This document shows, in pieces, positions 1 through 6,816 of a DNA stretch of 40,548 nucleotides. The position numbers were made by a program, and so were the translations under genes. Under the pieces are notes generated by a model, which saw nothing but the letters and a program-made list of their open reading frames with translations, had not been told where the DNA came from and made no database searches. Origin of the DNA: Treponemataceae bacterium. GTDB taxonomy: Bacteria; Spirochaetota; Spirochaetia; Treponematales; Treponemataceae. Position 1 is the first letter of the stretch. Each line of letters starts with the position of its first letter. Where the stretch lies: positions 1 to 40,548 of the forward strand of contig JAKSTR010000019.1 of assembly GCA_024402495.1 (NCBI GenBank), read 5' to 3'.

Positions 1-76
1 AATATTTTTAATTTTTTCTGTGCTTTACCAGTTTCTTTCGTTCTACGTTGAAAAAGTGAAAGTGTGCAAAAATGGG

Positions 77-105
77 AAAGCCCGAACTGGCGGTTCGGGC
101 TTTTT
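77..105 (+). terminator. Rho-independent terminator
   Basis: An 11-bp stem (AAAGCCCGAAC / GTTCGGGCTTT) with a 5-base loop is followed by TTTTT. It probably ends a plus-strand gene lying left of the window. The A-rich left flank means it could also stop leftward transcripts from the pspC operon, which ends at 175. Nothing else is recognisable in bases 1-174. Confidence 0.75.
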
Positions 106-174
106 GAACGGTATTTGGCATTTTCTGCCGTTTTTTATTACTTATTTCCTTGTTCAGTATGACGTTAAAACTGC

Positions 175-477
175 TTATTTTTCGTCAGTTTTTTTTGGTT
201 CTTTTGTAAAATAGCTGTCAAATTCTTCGTCGCTGCGGTCGTCTTCGTTGGCACTGCGCATATTTGCAGTAAAAGCTACGTCGTCTTCCTGAAAAGGGCG
301 TTCCGGCATGATAACAGCTGCGATGATATAGGCAAGAATTCCAGTACCTGCGCTAAAAATCGTAATAAAAACCATTATCAGACGGATAATTGTAGAATCA
401 ATTCCGAAAAAGTCTGCAATTCCGCCGCAAACGCCTAAAATTCTTCTGTCCCGTGATTTGTACAATCTTGTTGCCAT
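175..477 (-). CDS. PspC domain protein
   Basis: A 100-residue small membrane protein of the PspC family. The N-terminal PspC signature (KSRDRRILGVCGGIADFFGI) is followed by one long hydrophobic stretch at about residues 30-58, and the C-terminal 40 residues are acidic and charged, ending in lysines. PspC proteins are inner-membrane parts of phage-shock or envelope-stress responses; in Gram-positives such modules sit with HAAS/DUF4097 proteins. The start is fixed by an AGGAG Shine-Dalgarno sequence. It is the last gene of a three-gene operon with the PadR regulator and the HAAS/DUF4097-like protein, 83 bases upstream. There is no PspA or PspB gene nearby, so the exact role is inferred from context only. 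Confidence 0.85.
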   Translation of the reverse strand: MATRLYKSRDRRILGVCGGIADFFGIDSTIIRLIMVFITIFSAGTGILAYIIAAVIMPERPFQEDDVAFTANMRSANEDDRSDEEFDSYFTKEPKKTDEK

Positions 478-560
478 TTGTTTTCTCCTGTGTTTGTTTC
501 CGGCGGCGGCTTTTACGTAAAACGCGTGCCGCCCAAACCGGGTATTTTGTAAGTTATCTG

Positions 561-1493
561 CTAGTCTGCAAATTCAATGTGAACGGCACCCATGCCGCAG
601 TTAATGGAAAAATGGTTTTCCTTTTTTCTGGTACTTGCATTTTCGGCAACACCGGCTTTTTTTTCTTTATTAAAAACCACTTCTCCAAGCCCTACTTTAG
701 AATCGTAAGAATATTCTTCAGCATTGCCTGCAATTTTAATTTTAACGGAACCCATACCGCAGTCAACTTTGCAAAGCGACGTTAACTTTCCGGTAATTTC
801 AAGGTTGCCCATACCGCAGCGAATGTCACTGCGTCCGCTTTCAATTCTGTTAAGAACCATGTTGCCGGCGCCAACATCAAAACAGGCGCGGTTTGCTTCA
901 ACATTCACTTCTTTGGTCACCAAAGAACCAGCCCCGATGCGCACTTTAAGCGTATCAATTTTTGCATTAGCCGGCACTGTTACCAGAAGCCGCGGATGCC
1001 AGTTTTTGCCTGTTCCGCGTTCAAAAAACCGGGTAAGCGGCATTTTGCGCTTGTTTTCTATTAAAAGCGTGCCGTATGGCGAAACTGAACAGTTCAAATC
1101 TCCCGGTTCAAAACCGCGGCTTTCTACCTTGTAATTTTCGCCGGAAATTACAACAACTTCTGCCATTGCAATTGAAAGGTCTAAAGAACGCACTTCGCTG
1201 GTAGAAAACATGAAGCTTTGTGCCGAACTGCCTGCATAACTGCTGCCGCCAAACTGTTCGTTTTTCTGTTTTTCTTCAGTTTTTGGTCTGGCTGCGGCTG
1301 CCGGTACGCAGGCAAATTTTTCTTTAATTTCAGCGGCAAGCTTTTCCGGCGAGCCCAAATCTTCAATTACTTTTGTGTCGTCGTTGGCATCTTCAAAATA
1401 GTTGAAATAATATTCCATTGCTTCGTTCTGTTCGTCCAAAGGCAATGCCGCAATTTGTAATCTAAGCTGTTGCAAATACTCATCTCTAGTCAT
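561..1493 (-). CDS. HAAS (DUF1700)-like protein with DUF4097-type beta domain
   Basis: A 310-residue protein of unknown function. Residues 1-65 form an alpha-helical segment (MTRDEYLQQL..., LPLDEQNEAMEYYFNYFEDA) typical of HAAS/DUF1700 domains, which are usually partners of PadR regulators. A polar linker at about 66-95 leads to a beta-rich C-terminal region of DUF4097 type, with repeated glycine turns: GAGS, GAGN and three CGMG motifs at about residues 226, 245 and 300. No transmembrane helix is evident, unlike many relatives, so membrane contact may come from PspC. The start at 1493 is chosen because a GGAG sits 6 bases upstream and it overlaps the end of padR by 8 bases (translational coupling); upstream in-frame ATGs lie inside padR. 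Likely role: sensor or effector of an envelope-stress circuit; inference. Confidence 0.75.
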   Translation of the reverse strand: MTRDEYLQQLRLQIAALPLDEQNEAMEYYFNYFEDANDDTKVIEDLGSPEKLAAEIKEKFACVPAAAARPKTEEKQKNEQFGGSSYAGSSAQSFMFSTSEVRSLDLSIAMAEVVVISGENYKVESRGFEPGDLNCSVSPYGTLLIENKRKMPLTRFFERGTGKNWHPRLLVTVPANAKIDTLKVRIGAGSLVTKEVNVEANRACFDVGAGNMVLNRIESGRSDIRCGMGNLEITGKLTSLCKVDCGMGSVKIKIAGNAEEYSYDSKVGLGEVVFNKEKKAGVAENASTRKKENHFSINCGMGAVHIEFAD

Positions 1494-1809
1494 CAGTTTC
1501 TCCAAGCAAAATACTGTTAATTTTTTTGCGGTATGCAATCCATTCCCGGCGGCATTCATCAAGTTTCAATATGCCTTCCGCAGTTATTTTGTAATAACGC
1601 CGGTTACGTCCGCAAAACTCCTGGTCATAGGTTTCCAAAAGCGAATCTTTTTGCAGTCTGCGCAAAACTGGGTAAAGGGTGCTTTCAGAAACGTCTAAAA
1701 TCGAACGCACGTCCTGTGTGATTTTATAGCCATAAGTTCCTTCGCTGTCGCTGGCAACAACAGAAAGAACAATGGCATCAAGACTGGTCGAACCCGTGTT
1801 AAAGGTCAT
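1486..1809 (-). CDS. PadR-family transcriptional regulator
   Basis: A 107-residue winged-helix regulator. Family features visible are YGYKITQDVRSIL, VSESTLYPVLRRLQKDSLLE (recognition helix region) and NRRYYKITAEGILKL (wing). It is the short PadR type that lacks the long C-terminal coiled coil beyond the last helix. The start has a strong GGAGG. It is the first gene of the operon with the HAAS/DUF4097-like and PspC genes, and the promoter upstream contains an inverted repeat, so autorepression is likely. The inducing signal cannot be read from the sequence. Confidence 0.9.
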   Translation of the reverse strand: MTFNTGSTSLDAIVLSVVASDSEGTYGYKITQDVRSILDVSESTLYPVLRRLQKDSLLETYDQEFCGRNRRYYKITAEGILKLDECRREWIAYRKKINSILLGETDD

Positions 1810-1860
1810 TTAACCTCCGTTTGCTGCTTTTTTACTGGCAACATTATTGCGTTAACAACG

Positions 1861-1892
1861 ATAATATAACAAATATAATATTATTATGTCAA
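1861..1892 (-). promoter_or_regulatory. Promoter of the PadR operon with internal inverted repeat
   Basis: On the minus strand TTGACA (1887-1892) is separated by 17 bases from TTATAT (1864-1869). Within it lies an inverted repeat, ATAATAT (1861-1867) and ATATTAT (1878-1884), with a 10-base centre, placed so that a bound dimer would cover the -10 and spacer. This is the expected place for a PadR operator; binding by the adjacent PadR protein is inferred. Confidence 0.75.
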
Positions 1893-1985
1893 GCGATATT
1901 ATAAAGATTTTTTTTATTTAGCTTCAATATCGTGTTCTTTTAAATTGATAAATGAAAAACGCTTTTATAAAAATACAGCTCACTT

Positions 1986-2101
1986 TGTCATGCTGAACTT
2001 GTTAGCCTTCGATGGCTGCGCACATACTAACCTACAGTAAACAACAGTCATAAACAAAGCAGCAGCAAAAGCATGGATTCCGAAACGAGTTCGGAATGAC
2101 A
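1986..2101. repeat. MITE-like intergenic repeat, copy 1
   Basis: The element begins TGTCATGCTGAAC and ends GTTCGGAATGACA, imperfect terminal inverted repeats matching at 11 of 13 positions. Near the right end ATTCCGAA-acgag-TTCGGAAT forms a perfect hairpin. There is no coding potential. Related copies lie at 2111, 5367 and 6403. Together with the next copy it fills most of the gene-free stretch 1893-2210. Confidence 0.75.
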
Positions 2102-2110
2102 GTTTATTTT

Positions 2111-2178
2111 TTCATGCTGAATTTAGTTCAACATCCGATATGGAATTTTATACGGATTCCGAAACGAGTTTGGGATGG
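2111..2178. repeat. MITE-like intergenic repeat, decayed copy 2
   Basis: A shorter, diverged copy immediately downstream of copy 1. It starts TTCATGCTGAAT and ends GAAACGAGTTTGGGATGG, so the right arm no longer forms the perfect hairpin. Confidence 0.6.
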
Positions 2179-2210
2179 AAAAACTTTCAAACCTGATATT
2201 CGGGCTAAAT

Positions 2211-2238
2211 AAAAAAGCCAGCGGGTTTGGCTGGCTTT
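2211..2238 (-). terminator. Terminator of the PHP/coiled-coil operon
   Basis: A 9-bp stem, AAAGCCAGC / GCTGGCTTT, with a 7-base loop. Read on the minus strand the stem runs into a T tract (A-run from 2211). It lies just after the PHP gene stop at 2253. Confidence 0.8.
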
Positions 2239-2252
2239 GGGCTTTATGGCGG

Positions 2253-2966
2253 TTAAATACCCAGCAGGGTATAATTTGTGCCGGTTTTTATAGCGGCTAT
2301 ATAATCTTCTATTGTTTCCAGCGGAGCATTGAAGGCTACGCCGCCGGTTTTGTTAACGCCCATCGCGGCTGCTTGTTCCGGGCTAAACAGGTTTGCCGCA
2401 TTATGAATATCCGAACCGCTGGTCATTACCAAACCGTTTTGTTTAGCATATTCAATTGCCTCAAAGTTTTCGGTCATGCGGTTGCCTGCATTGTAAACTT
2501 CGGCACCGTGCACATCTTTCGGGTGCAGCCGCACTTCCTTTATGTAGCTGCGCCGCCTGAAAGGATGCGCCTGAATCATCAAACCGCCAACGCTGTTTAT
2601 GGCTTCAAAAAGCTGGGCGTGGTTCATTTCCATAATTTGCGGCATTTCCTTCAAATGCTTTTTGGTCAAACCGTAAAGCAAATATTCATCGCCGCCAAAA
2701 TTATATTCAATGCCAAAAAATACCTTAAAATTTGTACCTTTCGCCGCATTAAGCGCGTTTTCGTAGCCAAGACAAAAAGCGTCTATTTTTTCTTCCCAGC
2801 TTAAAAACGGGTTAACGCCGCAGTTGCCGTTAAAAAAATGGTCGGTAACAATTATGCCGGCGTAACCCGCATTTGAATACGCTTCGATATAATCCGCGGC
2901 AGGACTTACACCGCAGGCACTAACTTCGGCAGTGTGCAAGTGTGTTTCATATTTGTAAACAGCCAT
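2253..2966 (-). CDS. PHP-domain metal-dependent hydrolase
   Basis: A 237-residue protein of the PHP (polymerase and histidinol phosphatase) superfamily. Metal-binding motifs appear in family order: HLHT at residues 9-12, TDH near 41, AHPFRR mid-protein and a C-terminal SDIH. Related single-domain PHP proteins are phosphoesterases (for example histidinol phosphatase or nucleotide 3',5'-phosphatase types), but the exact substrate cannot be read from the sequence. Its ATG overlaps the stop of the upstream coiled-coil gene by one base (TAATG), so the two are translationally coupled. A clear terminator follows. Length matches compact PHP phosphatases. Confidence 0.8.
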   Translation of the reverse strand: MAVYKYETHLHTAEVSACGVSPAADYIEAYSNAGYAGIIVTDHFFNGNCGVNPFLSWEEKIDAFCLGYENALNAAKGTNFKVFFGIEYNFGGDEYLLYGLTKKHLKEMPQIMEMNHAQLFEAINSVGGLMIQAHPFRRRSYIKEVRLHPKDVHGAEVYNAGNRMTENFEAIEYAKQNGLVMTSGSDIHNAANLFSPEQAAAMGVNKTGGVAFNAPLETIEDYIAAIKTGTNYTLLGI

Positions 2967-4324
2967 TATTCTTCTGCCTTTTCATTTTCAGAATTTGCAG
3001 AAGTTTCTTCGTTTTTGTCTGCGGCAGTTTCGCTTGCGGCAACTTCTGCATCTTCTGCACTTGCAGAATTGGCAAAAGGCTTAACATTTGCAAGTTTTTC
3101 GCTGATTTTTTCTTTTATTGCGGCAGTTGCGCTTGTCTGCTTCTGGTTATCGCCAAATTCTTCGCGCAAAAGCTTGATTGTAGTGCCTTCTTCGCTTTCT
3201 ACCATGGCGCGTTTGCCCAGCAGAACTTCTTTTGCAGAATTAGCGGCGGCAATTTTTTCATCAACGGTTTTTGCTTTTTCCTGCAATGCCGCAATTTTCT
3301 GGGCAATGTCTTCGGATTCTTTCTTGAACTGGTTGATTTTGCGGTCAGCTTCTTCAATTTCGCTTGTAAGCTGCAAAATTTCATAGCGCCGGTTAATGCT
3401 TTTAAGCTTTTTGCGCTGTTCAACAATATGCGGCATTTCCGTTTCGCCAATGCCTTCGCACTGCAAAATTGTTTCACCGTCCATCGTGCAGTACAAGTTT
3501 ACGTAATTCTGCCCTACTTTCTGGCAAAGTTTTTTCTGGGCATTTTCCAGACCGGCAATTTCTTCTTTGATTTGGGCAATCCGGCGCTTGCCGTTAGAAT
3601 CGTTTACCGAAAGCGCCACCAGACTGGTGCGCAAAGCGATGCTTTCTTCGTTTGTGGCAGCAAGAGCGGCTTTTTTCTGGCTGATTTCTTCTGCAACGGA
3701 AATACCGGCGGCAAAAGCTGCAAGCAGGGTATCCGGCGCAGGCATTTGGGCAATTGCGTCTTTGCCCTGGGCAACAACTTTGCCGGCGCCGTTTTTAAAC
3801 ACGCCGGTAAGTTTTTTTTGCTGCATGGCAAGGGAATTGTTTATGGAACCAAGTTTTATCTGCAACGGAATTTTCTGCAAGATTGTTGCGCGTTCAAGTT
3901 CAAGCTTAATGTCGTCCGCTTTCTTTTTGTAGCCGTTAATTGATTCGGTCAAAGTATCGGCTTCGCCTTTTGCTTCTGCAAATTCCGGCGGAACGTAAGT
4001 GCGGCAGGCGTTGTAAAGTTCGCTGCCCAAAGTTTCCAGCCGGTTGCCGTTAATCTGTTCCAGCTCGGCAAGCTGTTTTTTCTGTTCTTCGGTGCTTTCA
4101 ACCGATTCTTTTAATTTTTGAACAATTTCTTCAATCTGTCCAATCTGGCGGTTAAGCGCCTGTTTTTGGGCGGTGTAATCGTTAAATTCTTCTACCTGAT
4201 TTGCTTCGGCGGTTGCGGCGCTTAAAAGCTGGCGCCCGATTGTACTTTCGTAATTCTGCAAATTGCCTACAACTTCTTTGTGCTGTGCGTCCAAAGCGGC
4301 GGCTGTCTTGTTTTTTACTGGCAT
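2966..4324 (-). CDS. Coiled-coil protein of unknown function
   Basis: A 452-residue protein I do not recognise. It is nearly all alpha-helical, with long Glu/Lys/Gln heptad-rich stretches in its N-terminal half and again toward the C-terminus, and a central alanine-rich hydrophobic patch (DTLLAAFAAGISVAEEI) too short and polar for a confident membrane helix. The acidic Ala/Glu C-terminal tail is low complexity. There is no signal peptide. The start at 4324 is set by AAGGAG seven bases upstream; earlier in-frame ATGs lie beyond the predicted transcription start. It is first in an operon with the PHP hydrolase. A structural or scaffolding role is only a guess. Confidence 0.7.
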   Translation of the reverse strand: MPVKNKTAAALDAQHKEVVGNLQNYESTIGRQLLSAATAEANQVEEFNDYTAQKQALNRQIGQIEEIVQKLKESVESTEEQKKQLAELEQINGNRLETLGSELYNACRTYVPPEFAEAKGEADTLTESINGYKKKADDIKLELERATILQKIPLQIKLGSINNSLAMQQKKLTGVFKNGAGKVVAQGKDAIAQMPAPDTLLAAFAAGISVAEEISQKKAALAATNEESIALRTSLVALSVNDSNGKRRIAQIKEEIAGLENAQKKLCQKVGQNYVNLYCTMDGETILQCEGIGETEMPHIVEQRKKLKSINRRYEILQLTSEIEEADRKINQFKKESEDIAQKIAALQEKAKTVDEKIAAANSAKEVLLGKRAMVESEEGTTIKLLREEFGDNQKQTSATAAIKEKISEKLANVKPFANSASAEDAEVAASETAADKNEETSANSENEKAEE

Positions 4325-4408
4325 AAAATCTCCTTGTTCTATATTTTTAGCGCTTTGCAAATGCGCGGCGCGGTATTTTTTTGAAAGGAAATAAAAAGTT
4401 TCTTCTAT

Positions 4409-4438
4409 ATTATAAACTAAAAATTGCGTATTTTTCAA
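4409..4438 (-). promoter_or_regulatory. Promoter of the coiled-coil/PHP operon
   Basis: On the minus strand TTGAAA (4433-4438), 18-base spacer, TATAAT (4409-4414). The leader is about 80 bases. It lies back-to-back with the plus-strand promoter at 4478. Confidence 0.7.
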
Positions 4439-4477
4439 TTTTTTGTTTTAGTAATTTTATTTACGGGCACGCAAAGC

Positions 4478-4506
4478 TTGAAAAAATATGCGCTTTTGCA
4501 TAAAAC
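4478..4506 (+). promoter_or_regulatory. Promoter of the 72-residue protein gene
   Basis: TTGAAA (4478-4483), 17-base spacer, TAAAAC (4501-4506), 30 bases before the ATG. Confidence 0.6.
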
Positions 4507-4536
4507 AGAAAACATAAACGAATTACGGAGTTTTTT

Positions 4537-4755
4537 ATGGACGACAACGAATATTATGCAATGATGCGCCGGCAGTACAGCCATCCGGTGCAGATAAAAA
4601 AGCCAAATGCAGCAGGCAGCACAAATACCGCACCGACAGAAAAACCGGCGCCGGCGCAAAATACGGTAAAAAGCAGTTTTTCCAGCTGGAACGCCCACCA
4701 CGGCAGGGAAGACGCCGAAATGCTGAACGAAACCAGCAGCGACGACGTTGAATAG
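4537..4755 (+). CDS. Small hydrophilic protein, unknown
   Basis: A 72-residue protein with no recognisable domain. The N-terminus is MDDNEYYAMMRRQYSH, the middle is low-complexity Pro/Ala/Thr, and the C-terminus is acidic (ETSSDDVE). It is probably largely disordered and cytoplasmic, with no signal peptide or membrane segment. A good Shine-Dalgarno (ACGGAG) and a plausible promoter support it as a real gene. It precedes the 88-residue/DUF4160 pair by 47 bases and may be co-transcribed with it. Confidence 0.6.
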   Translation: MDDNEYYAMMRRQYSHPVQIKKPNAAGSTNTAPTEKPAPAQNTVKSSFSSWNAHHGREDAEMLNETSSDDVE

Positions 4756-4802
4756 ATGAAAAACAAATCGATACATGATAAAATTGGAATCGGGGAAAAA
4801 TT

Positions 4803-5069
4803 ATGTATTCATATTTAACGCTAAATGACGGAACAGAAGTGGTTCATTCTAAAATAATTGAAAAAAACGGCATAAAAACGGTTCAGGTTCATTTTGAATG
4901 CCCTGTTGAAGGCGGTTTTAAGTCGGCTCGCTGCGAACTGCCTTCTTATTCGTGGCTTTTTAATGAAGGCTATTCTGATGAAGAAATTAAATTTTTTACA
5001 GAGTTTTTGGAGCACAATGCCCACCTGCTGTTTGAATTTGCTTCTGAAGGCGGTATGAAAATTGCCTAG
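4803..5069 (+). CDS. Small protein paired with DUF4160
   Basis: An 88-residue protein without a family I can name. It is mixed alpha/beta and acidic, beginning with a beta-rich stretch (YSYLTLNDGTEVVHSKIIE) and ending in a helix-rich region (SDEEIKFFTEFLEHNAHLLFEFA). A CGGGGA Shine-Dalgarno precedes the ATG. Its last 8 bases overlap the downstream DUF4160 gene. DUF4160 proteins are commonly encoded beside a small partner (often DUF2442) in toxin-antitoxin-like pairs. This protein sits in the partner's position but does not resemble DUF2442. Role inferred only from the overlap. Confidence 0.7.
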   Translation: MYSYLTLNDGTEVVHSKIIEKNGIKTVQVHFECPVEGGFKSARCELPSYSWLFNEGYSDEEIKFFTEFLEHNAHLLFEFASEGGMKIA

Positions 5070-5340
5070 CATTTTAAAAATCCGGGGGTATTGTATTTAC
5101 TTTTGGTCAAACGAAAATGAAGAACCCATTCATGTTCACATTGCTAAAGGTATTCCAGTTGAAAACGCAACCAAGCTATGGATAACAAAAGACGGTGGCT
5201 GTATTGAAGCCAATAACAACAGCCACATACCAGAAAAAGAATTAAAAATACTTTCAAGAATTATATCTGCAAACTTTTTTGTAATAATGTCAGCCTGGAA
5301 AAATCATTTTCCTGATTACGAAATAAAATTTTATTGCTAG
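5062..5340 (+). CDS. DUF4160 domain protein
   Basis: A 92-residue protein matching DUF4160: N-terminal MPSILKIRGYCIYFWSNE, then EPIHVHIAKG (the conserved P-x-H-x-H segment), and a C-terminal helix ending in NHFPDYEIKF. The full domain is present from the initiator, which is TTG at 5062 and overlaps the preceding gene by 8 bases. No ATG is available at the right place, and the family normally starts MP, so TTG is well supported. DUF4160 genes occur in small paired operons that have been proposed to be toxin-antitoxin-like; the function is not established. Confidence 0.8.
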   Translation: MPSILKIRGYCIYFWSNENEEPIHVHIAKGIPVENATKLWITKDGGCIEANNNSHIPEKELKILSRIISANFFVIMSAWKNHFPDYEIKFYC

Positions 5341-5366
5341 GTTAAACATTCACATATCAAAAACAC

Positions 5367-5477
5367 GGTCATGCTGAACTTTTATAAAAATAGTCGCAGT
5401 TTTTGCGTATACAAAACAATAGTTAGAGACAAATCAGGCAGCAAAAGCACAGATTCCAAAACGAGTTCGGAATGACA
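5367..5477. repeat. MITE-like intergenic repeat, copy 3
   Basis: Starts GGTCATGCTGAAC, contains the internal block AAAATAGTCGCAGTTTTTGCG (split here as AAAATAGTCGC and AGTTTTTGCG) shared with the area near 6370, and ends GTTCGGAATGACA after the hairpin region. The remaining gene-free DNA up to 5757 is A/T-rich with nothing else recognisable. Confidence 0.7.
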
Positions 5478-5757
5478 GAATGACCAAAGTTTAATCTAGA
5501 CATTTGCAATAGAATGGAAAAAGTTTGCAAATATTGCGATGTTTTGCGTAACAAAGGAAATTTTTAGTAACCATTGAATTTTTGAAGTGTTTAATAATAA
5601 ACGGTTTTTATCGATAAAACTTAGTTTTTTGCGAATTTAAACACCCAAATTGGCAAAAAGTCAAGCACTGTACAAGAAACTAAAAAATTGTTATGCTTGC
5701 CTAAGTTTTGTAAATCCATGTAAACTAAAGCGTGCCAAATGCTTTATTGTATTTGCC

Positions 5758-5791
5758 GCTAAGGAATTTTAGCCTTGCAATATTGCAGGGC
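5758..5791 (+). promoter_or_regulatory. Two hairpins in the lipoprotein leader
   Basis: Two adjacent hairpins lie just before the AGGAG of the lipoprotein gene: GCTAA / TTAGC (5758-5773) and GCCTTGCAA / TTGCAGGGC (5772-5791), sharing two bases so that they compete. They could control mRNA stability or translation. No T tract follows, so it is not a terminator. Confidence 0.4.
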
Positions 5792-5807
5792 TTTATAGGA
5801 GTTTAAA

Positions 5808-6200
5808 ATGAAATCTATTTGTAAAGTACTGGCTTTGTGCCTTTGTTTTGGTTTGGTAATTACAATGTGCGCCTGTAAAGGTGGTGGTGGCGGAAGCAGT
5901 AGCAGTTCTTCTACTGCACAATGGACAACAGGAAATACTGTAGCTAAATATTCAGCTACAGATGTTAGTGGTCAGCAAGCACACTATTTTGTTTTTCAGT
6001 CTGATGGTGTAGTTGGCTTTTACGATGCTATTAAAGATAATGTTACAGGAAGACCTGTAAAAATTGGAAGCTGGGATACAAAAACTCAGGATCCTAAATC
6101 TGGTGGTTTTGAATTTACTATTGATGGAACCAAAAAAACTGTTACATCTGGCGAATTTAAATACACATGTGAGCATGGTGAAAAGACTTACAAAAAATAA
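5808..6200 (+). CDS. Small putative lipoprotein
   Basis: A 130-residue secreted protein. A typical signal peptide (Lys near the N-terminus, hydrophobic LALCLCFGLVITM) ends at CAC, with Cys23 as the likely lipidated residue, followed by a Gly/Ser-rich tether (about residues 25-36). The mature domain (about 37-130) is rich in beta-forming residues and Gly/Lys/Thr, with paired cysteine absent except near the C-terminus. I recognise no family. The AGGAG Shine-Dalgarno and a perfect downstream terminator mark a one-gene transcript. Its codon use is more A/T-rich than that of neighbouring housekeeping genes. It is flanked by MITE-like repeats on both sides, so it may be a recent or mobile acquisition; inference. 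Confidence 0.75.
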   Translation: MKSICKVLALCLCFGLVITMCACKGGGGGSSSSSSTAQWTTGNTVAKYSATDVSGQQAHYFVFQSDGVVGFYDAIKDNVTGRPVKIGSWDTKTQDPKSGGFEFTIDGTKKTVTSGEFKYTCEHGEKTYKK

Positions 6201-6221
6201 TAATTCACTATAACCAACCAT

Positions 6222-6251
6222 AAAACACCGGTAAATTACCGGTGTTTTTTT
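6222..6251 (+). terminator. Terminator of the lipoprotein gene
   Basis: AAAACACCGG / CCGGTGTTTT with a TAAATTA loop and a T tract to 6251. Confidence 0.9.
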
Positions 6252-6402
6252 ATGCCCAAATCTAAAATTACAATTTTTCAGCCTTTAACACGCAAACATT
6301 TGCAAAACCTAACTAGCCCATCGGAATGACAGAATAAACAAACAGCAAAAGTACGTTCAACTTTTGTAAAAATAGTCGCACTTTTTGCGCAGGCAAAAAG
6401 CA

Positions 6403-6491
6403 AGTCATGCTGAATTCATTAGCCTTCAGCGGTTACGCACAGCATCTGGTTTGTTATCAAAATCGGATTCCGAAACGAGTTCGGAATGACA
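6403..6491. repeat. MITE-like intergenic repeat, copy 4
   Basis: Starts AGTCATGCTGAAT, carries GATTCCGAAACGAG and ends GTTCGGAATGACA, with the perfect 8-bp hairpin. A fragment of another copy's right end (TCGGAATGACAGAAT) is at 6321-6335, and the AATAGTCGCACTTTTTGCG block lies at about 6372-6390. The stretch 6252-6620 otherwise holds no gene. Confidence 0.7.
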
Positions 6492-6623
6492 GAATGTGCA
6501 AACATCAAAAGCACGTTCAACCTAATTACAAAAAAAAAGGCAAAAAAATGTCCAAAAACTCAATTTTTTTGCAAAATTATATCATTTTTCGCTTTTACCC
6601 TATTGACATTTTTTAATTTTTTC

Positions 6624-6653
6624 TTGACAACTCCCAAATTTCAAACTTATGAT
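6624..6653 (+). promoter_or_regulatory. Promoter of the EF-G paralogue
   Basis: TTGACA (6624-6629), 18-base spacer, TATGAT (6648-6653). The predicted leader is long (about 155 bases) and contains a hairpin AAGGCTGT / ACAGCCTT (6707-6739) that is not followed by a T tract. Confidence 0.75.
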
Positions 6654-6816
6654 GTTTTATAAAGTTTCTTATGCAGACTGAATGGCGGATTTTACAAAAA
6701 GGCACAAAGGCTGTCTGTTAAATGTGATAAAACAGCCTTCATGCATTCAGCATAAAACCGGCGTTCTGCATTACACGAAACTTTGCAAATCATTTTCAAC
6801 AAAAAAAGGGGAATAC

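Noticed and set aside
20-214. Short plus-strand frame at the window start
   Set aside because: It spans the terminator at 77-105 and has no Shine-Dalgarno or family.
2942-3943. 333-codon plus-strand frame opposite the coiled-coil gene
   Set aside because: Its product is Phe/Cys-rich with no motif, and it mirrors a minus-strand gene with promoter, Shine-Dalgarno and coupled neighbour.
6407-6616. 69-codon frame between the repeats and the EF-G paralogue
   Set aside because: It begins within MITE-like repeat copy 4 and has no ribosome binding site.
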